From Neorhodopirellula pilleata (GTDB lineage: Bacteria; Planctomycetota; Planctomycetia; Pirellulales; Pirellulaceae): 64,000 bases of DNA. A program made the position numbers and the translations under genes. Shown here piece after piece: positions 35,498 to 42,141 of this stretch; positions within the stretch are counted from its first letter, which is position 1, and every line of letters begins with the position of its first letter. Below the pieces are notes generated by a model that had not been told where the DNA came from, did no database searches, and was given only the letters and a program-made list of their open reading frames with translations. Location: the NCBI RefSeq assembly GCF_007859915.1, contig NZ_SJPM01000002.1:747919-811918 (forward strand), given 5' to 3'.

Positions 35498-36445
35498 ATG
35501 GAACAGTCTTTCCTCGCCTATCTCCGCGGCCGCACTCGCGGGTTGCCCCAGGTCGACGTTGGCATCGGCGACGATGCAGCCGTCTATGCCGTCGGTGATT
35601 CAGAGGTGAAACAGGTTGCCTGCACCGATCAGATCATCGATGGAGTGGATTTTCTTAGCGAATCCCAACCGCTCGCGTCGATCGGCTACAAATCGATCGC
35701 GATCAACCTCAGCGACATCGCCGCGATGGGGGCTCGCCCGACCGCCGCGCTAGTCACGTTGGCACTTCCCCAAGACAACGCCACCGAGATCGCCGGCGAA
35801 GTCTACGAGGGGATCTTGGAAGCTTGCCAAGAGTACGGCGTCGCAATCGCGGGAGGCGATCTATCGACCTACGATGGCGTATTGTCGATCAGTGTTACGA
35901 TGCTCGGAACGGTGACGGGGCCGTGGCTCCGCAGTGCCGCCGTCGAAGGGGATGCTGTTTTCGTCTCGGGCTCGCTCGGTGGCAGTATCCTGGGGCGACA
36001 CCTGCGGCCGGTCCCACGAATTCGATTGGCCGAACAATTGCGAAAACACGTCGACGTGCACGCGGCGATCGACGTCAGCGACGGGTTCAGCTTGGATCTG
36101 GACCGGATGCTCGCGGCCAGTCGCGTGGGCATCGAAATGGATATCGAACGAATCCCGATTTCCCAGGCCGCGAACGAGTTGGCTCAAACGACCGGTCGAT
36201 CGCCGCTGCAACACGCTTGGAGCGATGGGGAAGACTTTGAATTGATTTTCACCGTTTCCGCAGACGACGCGCAACGCCTTGCCGACTTACCACCCGATGC
36301 ACTGGAGACGCAAGTGACGCGGATCGGTACCGTCGTCGGACGCACCGGACTTTGGAAACGAAACCCCGGCAGTAAGCTCGAACGTGTCTTTCCACAGGGG
36401 TATGTCCATGGTGAAACCGATGTGGAGGCGACCGTCTCGCCATGA
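35498..36445 (+). CDS. thiL: Thiamine-monophosphate kinase
   Basis: Phosphorylates thiamine monophosphate to thiamine diphosphate. About 315 residues from the ATG at 35498; the frame opens at 35429. Typical motifs are GIGDDAAV near the N-terminus, TDQIIDGVDF, YKSIAINLSDIAAMGARP, GGDLS, DVSDGFSLDL and WSDGEDFEL(IF). The first gene of an overlapping plus-strand operon: its TGA overlaps the ATG of the gcvH-like gene by four bases. No other thiamine gene is near. Confidence 0.95.
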   Translation: MEQSFLAYLRGRTRGLPQVDVGIGDDAAVYAVGDSEVKQVACTDQIIDGVDFLSESQPLASIGYKSIAINLSDIAAMGARPTAALVTLALPQDNATEIAGEVYEGILEACQEYGVAIAGGDLSTYDGVLSISVTMLGTVTGPWLRSAAVEGDAVFVSGSLGGSILGRHLRPVPRIRLAEQLRKHVDVHAAIDVSDGFSLDLDRMLAASRVGIEMDIERIPISQAANELAQTTGRSPLQHAWSDGEDFELIFTVSADDAQRLADLPPDALETQVTRIGTVVGRTGLWKRNPGSKLERVFPQGYVHGETDVEATVSP

Positions 36446-36939
36446 GTAGTGATTCATTTACATTCGCGATGGGAGAGTTCGAGGCGAGCTTTCCGGCCGA
36501 CTACAAGTATGCCAAGAATCACATGTGGGCGCTGCCGATTTCCGCGTCCGGCGAACCCGATCCTGAGCATCCCGCGATGTTTCGATTCGGGCTGACCGCG
36601 TACGCGGTGAGGTTGCTGCAAGATGTTTATTTTTTGGACTGGACGGTCCAACCGCCTTGCCCGGTCAAGCTTCGTAGCGGTATCGGTTCGATCGAAAGTA
36701 AGAAAGCGGAAAGCGATTTGTTTTCGCCCGTTCAAGGGCAATTGATCACCATCAACCAAGCCGTCCTCGACGACCCGGCGCTGATCAATGCGTCCCCGTA
36801 CATCGACGGTTGGATGTTGGAGTTTGAGGTCGATGCGAAGGATCGGGATGTTTTGTTGACACCGACCGAGTACCAAGAACACCTCCTCGAAGCTTGGGAA
36901 GTGGCCCAGCGAACGATCAAAGGCCAAGCCAACCAATGA
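36442..36939 (+). CDS. Glycine cleavage H-protein-like lipoyl carrier
   Basis: A 165-residue protein with the GcvH fold. The lipoylation motif GSIESKKAESDLFSPVQGQ around residues 82-100 places the lipoyl lysine at about K88, and the N-terminus YKYAKNHMWALP corresponds to the usual Y-x-x-x-H-W segment. It is longer than a typical H protein (about 125-130 residues). No gcvT, gcvP or lipoate ligase gene is near, so it may be a non-canonical lipoyl carrier. It overlaps thiL upstream and the methyltransferase gene downstream by four bases each. Confidence 0.85.
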   Translation: MSSDSFTFAMGEFEASFPADYKYAKNHMWALPISASGEPDPEHPAMFRFGLTAYAVRLLQDVYFLDWTVQPPCPVKLRSGIGSIESKKAESDLFSPVQGQLITINQAVLDDPALINASPYIDGWMLEFEVDAKDRDVLLTPTEYQEHLLEAWEVAQRTIKGQANQ

Positions 36940-37754
36940 TGTTTGAACTGCGTTGTACGGTGCGAGATTGTCAACACATTCTGCAACGCAACGAATCCGG
37001 GGCCACTTGTGAAGCCGGCCATCATTTCGACCGCGCCAAGCAGGGCTATTGGAATCTATTGCAACCGCAAGATCGCAAGTCCAAACATCCCGGCGATTGC
37101 GATGAAGCGGTCTTGGCTCGGCATCGTTGGTTGCGACGTGGTTACGCCGACGGACTGATCGAAACGCTTCGTCATTGGACGAACGATGGAGAGCCCGATC
37201 AGCGAACGTTGGACCTCGGTTGCGGCGAAGGATCGTTCGGTCCGGCTCTATTTAGCAATTCTCCGCAATCCTATTGTGGCATTGATTTGTCCAAACGGGC
37301 GATCCGGTTGGCAGTCCAAAATTGGCGGGAAGCCACGTGGGTGCTGGCCAACGCGGATCGAGTATTACCGGTCGCCGATGCGAGTGTGGATCGAATTGTT
37401 TCGCTGTTCGGTCGCCGACCGGTGACGGAGATCCGCCGGGCGTTGAAACCGGGCGGGGATTTGATTGTGGCAGTGCCCGGCGAAGAAGACTTGATCGAAC
37501 TACGCGAACGGGTTCAGCAATCGGGGCATCGCCGCAGTCGAGCAGAGGCCATCGTCGACGAGATGTACGACGTCGGGCTGGAATGTGTTGAGCAAATCAA
37601 CTGGGCCGTAGCGGTGAACTTGCAAACCGACGCCATCGCCGACGCGATGGCAATGACCTATCGAGGCGTCAGGCATTCGCAGCAATCGCGATTGGAATCG
37701 ATCGACGCGATGAAGGTGACCCTGGCGGCCGACTTGATGTTGTTTCGTGGATAG
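36936..37754 (+). CDS. RlmA-like SAM methyltransferase
   Basis: A roughly 272-residue methyltransferase related to RlmA, which methylates G745/G748 of 23S rRNA. The N-terminal zinc site is partly visible as LRCTVRDC and TCEAGHHFDRAKQGYWNLL, then KSKHPGDCDEAVLARHRWL, all as in RlmA. The Rossmann domain has LDLGCGEGSFGPAL and the C-terminus has VDRIVSLFGRRPVTEIRRALKPGG. The ATG at 36936 overlaps the gcvH-like stop; an in-frame start is open at 36894. The last gene of the thiL operon. Confidence 0.85.
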   Translation: MMFELRCTVRDCQHILQRNESGATCEAGHHFDRAKQGYWNLLQPQDRKSKHPGDCDEAVLARHRWLRRGYADGLIETLRHWTNDGEPDQRTLDLGCGEGSFGPALFSNSPQSYCGIDLSKRAIRLAVQNWREATWVLANADRVLPVADASVDRIVSLFGRRPVTEIRRALKPGGDLIVAVPGEEDLIELRERVQQSGHRRSRAEAIVDEMYDVGLECVEQINWAVAVNLQTDAIADAMAMTYRGVRHSQQSRLESIDAMKVTLAADLMLFRG

Positions 37755-37762
37755 AAAGGGGT

Positions 37763-37779
37763 GTCGACTTTCCGTCGAC
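37763..37779. repeat. Hairpin with TTTCC loop
   Basis: GTCGAC-TTTCC-GTCGAC, just behind the rlmA-like stop codon, is a 6-bp perfect stem. The same TTTCC loop closes a longer hairpin at 41921-41945. It may be a factor-independent pause, but no U-run follows. Confidence 0.5.
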
Positions 37780-37969
37780 GCGGCACTCACGCTGCATCCG
37801 TGATTGCAGCGATTCGCGTGAATTGAACGCGATTGGCCTAATCCCGACTTTCACTTCGGATTACCAATCCAACAAGGCTCCACCAATCTTTACTTTTGAC
37901 GGTCTCGTCAATTGGGACCGATTACGAGGTCAATAGCCGAACAGCGCTTGCGGGATTTTGATCTAATCG

Positions 37970-38275
37970 TAACCCGACGCGTGACGACGTGTTGATTCAG
38001 TCCACATCGTAACCCGAAGCGTGAGCGAGGGATACATACAAAGGATTTAATGGCGATGAATCCCTCGCTCACTGGGTTGTTGATTTAGTCCTCATCAAAA
38101 CCCGAAGCGTGAGCGAGGGATACATACAAAGAATTTAATGGCGATGAATCCCTCACTCACCGGGCTGTTGATTTAGTCCTCATCGAAACCCGAAGCGTGA
38201 GCGAGGGATACATACAAAGGACTTAATGGCGATGAATCCCTCGCTCACGCTTCGGGTTACGATTCAATCAACATG
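37970..38275. repeat. Three-copy tandem array of the 88-bp element
   Basis: This gene-free stretch of about 630 bp (37755-38388) contains three near-identical 88-bp units whose core, starting ACCCGAAGCGTGAGCGAGGGA, begins at 38012, 38100 and 38188, i.e. an exact period. Each unit reads core, ATACATACAAAG, TTTAATGGCGATGAA, the inverse of the core (complete only in the third unit), then GGGTTGTTGATTTAGTC. A damaged fourth half-copy precedes at 37975. The third unit ends with a full inverted arm at 38234-38262. A copy in the opposite orientation is at 42015. Confidence 0.9.
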
Positions 38276-38325
38276 CCCTCACGCCCATCGGCTAATCGGG
38301 GTATGCGGTTACTGGTTAGGTGCGC

Positions 38326-38356
38326 AAAAAAAAACGCCCGATCGGAAGATCGCGCG
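38326..38356 (-). terminator. Intrinsic terminator of the cysteine-module gene
   Basis: Read on the minus strand, a 9-bp stem with a 4-base loop (arms 38348-38356 and 38335-38343, one mismatch) is followed by a run of nine U (A on the plus strand, 38326-38334). It lies about 30 bp behind the stop of the minus-strand gene at 38389, in the right orientation for it. Confidence 0.85.
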
Positions 38357-38388
38357 TTTCGTGTTGATCGACAGTGTGTCTTGATCGA

Positions 38389-39105
38389 CTAGGATTCCGA
38401 ACCGGCTTCGGCGGCTTCGTTGGTCGAAGCGAGTGCCTTCACGGCGGCTTCGTACTTGGCACGAGCCAAAGTCAAACGAGCGGTCATTTCACAATGAGTC
38501 TCGGTTCCGTTGACAACATAGGTCGGCGTCACGCCGGCCTCCTTGGCCATGGCTTTGGCCGAATTCGGGCAACTGCAGGTTTCCTCACCAACCTTATACT
38601 TCATCGAAACCAACTGGGTTGCCTCTTCAACTTTCTTGGCCAACGTTCCGGCTTCGACGGGGCACTGGCAGCTCTTTCCGGCGATCGTCGTTTTGCCTGA
38701 AACTTGGCAGGTCGACGGCGTGGTGAAGGCGGCAACCATCGCTTCGGTCTTGGTCACCAAAGTCGTGAACGCTTCTTTTTCGGTTTTGAAGGTGTCGTCA
38801 CCAACCTTGTACTGGATCGGTTGTTCGGCGGATTTTGCCAACGCGGCGGCCGACTCGCTGCAGCAGGTTTCTTGGTCACCGACGAGGAATGTCATCTTGG
38901 GCAACTTGGCCATCGCGGTTTGAACGGCACACGCCGAGGGGCATTCGCCGGATTTGGCATTGGTGCTGACCAGTTTGTCCGCGCAAGTCTTGCTGTTGCA
39001 AGTTTTTTCGCCTTCAACCGACGCACCGTCGGTTGCGAATACCGGGGCGGCGACCAAACCGAGGCAACAAACCGAGGCCAGAGCAAACATTCGAGACAGT
39101 TTCAT
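38389..39105 (-). CDS. Secreted protein with repeated cysteine modules, unknown
   Basis: About 238 residues from the ATG at 39105, opening a signal peptide (MKLSRMFALASVCCLGLVAAPVFA). The mature protein contains at least two copies of a roughly 85-residue module built as YKVGxE, a Cys pair, an AK-rich helix, then a P-x-x-Y-x-V strand with a Cys or Glu-Thr, and a long helix: MTFLVGDQETCCSESAAALAKSAEQPIQYKVGDD and MKYKVGEETCSCPNSAKAMAKEAGVTPTYVVNGTETHC. The 11-odd cysteines and acidic residues suggest metal binding or disulfide cross-linking. The family is not recognised. It has its own terminator, so it is probably well expressed as a single gene. Confidence 0.8.
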   Translation of the reverse strand: MKLSRMFALASVCCLGLVAAPVFATDGASVEGEKTCNSKTCADKLVSTNAKSGECPSACAVQTAMAKLPKMTFLVGDQETCCSESAAALAKSAEQPIQYKVGDDTFKTEKEAFTTLVTKTEAMVAAFTTPSTCQVSGKTTIAGKSCQCPVEAGTLAKKVEEATQLVSMKYKVGEETCSCPNSAKAMAKEAGVTPTYVVNGTETHCEMTARLTLARAKYEAAVKALASTNEAAEAGSES

Positions 39106-39273
39106 GAGGGACTCCAAAAGCGTTGAGATAGATCGTGATTCCGCCCAACCTTGCCAACCAATTTACATTGTCGGCAAAAACGGAAGCACTTACCAAGATT
39201 GTGTGACTGTTATAATGGCCGAGCGGTGACGATGTCCGCCGCAATCCATGTTATTTGTATCAATAAATTCAGA

Positions 39274-40557
39274 TTATTTGAAACAATGCAGCATCGTTTT
39301 GCTGCGGACGACCAATTTCCCGTTAGCGAGCGCTGGCGTTCCCAGAACACCCTCTTCCAATTGCACTTTCGTCGTGATTTCGGCTTCATCGCCACCGTCT
39401 TGGATGATTAACCCCAGCCCGGTTTGGTCGAAAACGTAGATTCGGTCTTCCGCCACGACGGGGGTCGCCCAAGTCGAGCCGAGACCTGAAAGCCGGGTTT
39501 TCCACACGATTTCGCCGGTTTCCAGATCACCTCGTAACAACACCGACCCTTTGAGCGAGTAGAGCCGTTCGCCGTCCGAAACAACGCTCGCGTTTCGCGG
39601 GGAGAGCTGATTTTCACGCCAAAGTTCCGTCGGCGTTTCGTTCTTGCCGGTGAGCCGGTAAGCAATCAGATCCCCGCCGGGGGACAGCAAACGATCACCG
39701 ACAACGGTCGCCGACGCGATCGCGTCGCGTCCTTCGTCGAAACTCCATTGAACTTTACCCGAGCGGGCGTCAACGGCGATTAAATCTTCGCGTGATTGCA
39801 AGATGACGGTCGGTGACGACGAGCCCGTCGATAGCGCGACCGGTGACGACCAATTCGACATCGCAGGTCGTTGGATCCGCCAAAGATTTTCACCGGTCGC
39901 GAGGTCGATCCCGGCGGCGAACGAATCGCCCTGGCATTCGACCTGGACGACTACCGTGTCCCCGGCGATCACCGGCGAAGACGCCATGCCGACGTCATTG
40001 CCGGTCTTGGGATAGTCGCGACCCAGGCCGCGATACCACAGTAATTGACCGTCGACGCTGACGCAGGCCAGGTCATTGCTGCTGAAAAAAGCGACGATCC
40101 GTTCCCCGTCGCTGGCCGGCGAGGGAGCGGCGTTGGCACTGGTGGGGTGGAAATAGGGGCGACCGGTGGCGCGGAAACGTTGCTCCCACCGGGTCACACC
40201 GTCGGACAGGTTCAACCCGGTGATGAACAAATCCTCTTCATCGGGGCCGGACGAACTCGTCGAAACCACAAGGTCCCCCACGATGACCGGTCCGGCGACG
40301 CTTCGTCCTGGCATGGAGCGTTTCCAAGCTCGATTGCCATCGTCGCCGATCGCAAGCGTGGTCGGTCCCGCCGTCGCGACGCCGCGACCATCGCCGCGGA
40401 ACCCGAGCCAGTCGGATGATGGCTCCAATGCATCGCACGTCCCGGCGCAGAGAATGGTAAACACCGCAAGAAGACTTCGGCCGCTCAATGTTCGGTTCAA
40501 GGAACCACCAAAGAATTGGCGACGGGATCGTGGTTTGAACGCGAGTAACTGATTCAT
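39274..40557 (-). CDS. PQQ-binding-like beta-propeller protein, secreted
   Basis: About 427 residues from the ATG at 40557 (a TTG opens the frame at 40572). A signal segment (LLAVFTILCAGTCDA) is followed by propeller blades with the typical W-x-G-x-R and A-x-x-x-G-x-x-x-W patterns: DWLGFRGDGRG, VRGLNLSDGVTRWEQ-like DGVTRWEQRF, DLATGENLWRI, DARSGKVQWSF, DLETGEIVWKTRL and GTPALANGKLVVRS. Related planctomycete proteins are exported outer-membrane or periplasmic proteins. It is probably the second gene after the jelly-roll protein on the minus strand (40615-41793). Confidence 0.88.
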   Translation of the reverse strand: MNQLLAFKPRSRRQFFGGSLNRTLSGRSLLAVFTILCAGTCDALEPSSDWLGFRGDGRGVATAGPTTLAIGDDGNRAWKRSMPGRSVAGPVIVGDLVVSTSSSGPDEEDLFITGLNLSDGVTRWEQRFRATGRPYFHPTSANAAPSPASDGERIVAFFSSNDLACVSVDGQLLWYRGLGRDYPKTGNDVGMASSPVIAGDTVVVQVECQGDSFAAGIDLATGENLWRIQRPAMSNWSSPVALSTGSSSPTVILQSREDLIAVDARSGKVQWSFDEGRDAIASATVVGDRLLSPGGDLIAYRLTGKNETPTELWRENQLSPRNASVVSDGERLYSLKGSVLLRGDLETGEIVWKTRLSGLGSTWATPVVAEDRIYVFDQTGLGLIIQDGGDEAEITTKVQLEEGVLGTPALANGKLVVRSKTMLHCFK

Positions 40558-40614
40558 GATTATTTCTGTCAAATGGAAGGTGGATTCGATCGAGTGAAGG
40601 CGAGCGGCAGATGC

Positions 40615-41793
40615 CTACTCACCGTCCGGTCGCAGTCCTTTACCCGTCGGGTCGGTCACGCGGCACTGAAACACCCAATCCTGGGCCCACGATTCGGTTT
40701 GTTCGTTCTGGCAGATTTTCAACAGGATTCGGTTGGTTCCTTTCTTCAATTGCACTGCAGTGTTGTATTGGTCGATCATTGAACCTGAGTGATAGACTTC
40801 GTTGGACATGACCAACTTCCCGTTAAGCCAAGTCTGATTGGCACAGATGCAACCGAGGCGAATCTGGGCTTCGCGATCGGAATCGGATTCGAATTCCGTA
40901 TAAGCATAAGCGACCGCGCCTTTCTCTTTGTCGTATGCCGCAGCCAGGTCGACTTTGCCTTCCTTGCCGGTGGCTTGGATCGGTTGCCACTTAACGTCGC
41001 TGTTTTTGCCTTCGTAGGACGCATCCAAATCCACCCGTCCGGTCGATGTGAAGTTAGCTTCGGGCGGATATATGCGATCAAACCCGACACCGCTCACATT
41101 ATCGAACGGCCCGATGACTTGCCAGGTTTCGATCATCGCGAAAGCCTCGGAAGTAGTGATCTCATCTCCGAGGTCGTTGAGTTTCTTTAGGACGCTCGCC
41201 AATTGAACCGGATGCCGTGCGGCGGCTAACGTCTCACGCAGTGCGGCCTTGGCTTGTTCGGGCTGGTCGTCGATCAAGGCTTCGACTTGGTTGAGTTGAC
41301 GTTCCACTGCCATCTCCCGAATCAGCAGACTCGGATCATTGAGGCTTGCGTCAAGTTGTTGCTCGAACGCATCGGGCGCCGCAGCTTTAAGCAAAATCAT
41401 CGCGGTCGCGCGGCCCGGCGGACTGTGCTCGGTATCGGCGATGTACGCTTGAAGAGCATCCTGATTGGGGACGCCGGATCGCGTCACGATGTTCCCGGCG
41501 ATCCCGCGTAACCAATTCATGGAGACCGGATCGGCGTTTCTCATCGCTTCGAGTACGGTGAAAATCTCCGACGAGGGCAAGTCACTCAGTCGGCGGGCCG
41601 CCGATTGGGCGATTGCGAAATTTTTGCCTTCGGCTTCGATCGCCAGAATCGTTTGTAGGTCGGCCGCTATCGTCGGCGACGCTTCACCGGGTTGTTCGGC
41701 CGACAATTCAGGCGGAGATCCGAGGAATGAAACAACAAAAAACCCAGCCACCGCGAGCGGTAGCCACGTCGGACGAGAGATGTCGAAGATCAT
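40615..41793 (-). CDS. Secreted protein with galactose-binding-like C-terminus
   Basis: About 392 residues from the ATG at 41793, with a signal peptide (IFDISRPTWLPLAVAGFFVVSFLG). The N-terminal half is alpha-helical and HEAT-like (IEAEGKNFAIAQSAARRLSDLPSSE, PPGRATAMILLKAAAPDAFEQQLDASLNDP). The C-terminal half begins WQVIGPFDNVSGVGFDRIYPPE and reads like a jelly-roll carbohydrate-binding domain, as often seen in planctomycete cytochrome and hydrolase proteins, ending with QTWLNGKLVMSN and LKKGTNRILLKICQNE. No catalytic motif is present. A propeller gene follows on the same strand. Confidence 0.78.
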   Translation of the reverse strand: MIFDISRPTWLPLAVAGFFVVSFLGSPPELSAEQPGEASPTIAADLQTILAIEAEGKNFAIAQSAARRLSDLPSSEIFTVLEAMRNADPVSMNWLRGIAGNIVTRSGVPNQDALQAYIADTEHSPPGRATAMILLKAAAPDAFEQQLDASLNDPSLLIREMAVERQLNQVEALIDDQPEQAKAALRETLAAARHPVQLASVLKKLNDLGDEITTSEAFAMIETWQVIGPFDNVSGVGFDRIYPPEANFTSTGRVDLDASYEGKNSDVKWQPIQATGKEGKVDLAAAYDKEKGAVAYAYTEFESDSDREAQIRLGCICANQTWLNGKLVMSNEVYHSGSMIDQYNTAVQLKKGTNRILLKICQNEQTESWAQDWVFQCRVTDPTGKGLRPDGE

Positions 41794-41920
41794 GTTGAGC
41801 GTTCTCAATTGCGGGCATATGAAGTTCATCCGCGACCGCGAATCCGTCCTCGGTCATGGGGCAGGCTGCATATGATACCAGAATTGACAACCTCGCTACT
41901 GGGGATGCCGCGTCGGGCAA

Positions 41921-42135
41921 GTGCGGTGACTTTCCGTCACCGCACGGCTCGTTGATTCGATTAGCCGTACCGCGTTAGCGGCGGTTAATCGGACGCCAGC
42001 GGCGTGTTGATTGAATCGTAACCCGAAGCGTGAGCGAGGGATTCATCACCATTAAGTCCTTTGTATGTATCCCTCGCTCACGCTTCGGGTTTCGATGAGG
42101 ACGAAATCAACACGCTGTTACGGGCTGGTTGATCT
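41921..42135. repeat. Long hairpin plus inverted 88-bp element copy
   Basis: This gene-free stretch (41794-42141) between the jelly-roll gene and fliD holds a perfect 10-bp hairpin GTGCGGTGAC-TTTCC-GTCACCGCAC (41921-41945), an AGCCGTACCGCG segment, and one complete 88-bp element in opposite orientation to the 38-kb array: arms at 42015-42042 and 42069-42096, then GATTTCGT-CAACACGC boundary sequence. It includes the 3' end of fliD transcription; a promoter for the jelly-roll gene is not visible. Confidence 0.85.
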
Positions 42136-42141
42136 AGTGGA

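Noticed and set aside
37755..38388. Possible CRISPR array, because of three equal repeats
   Set aside because: The period is 88 bp, the whole unit including the 'spacer' is repeated, and the unit is internally palindromic; no cas gene is near.
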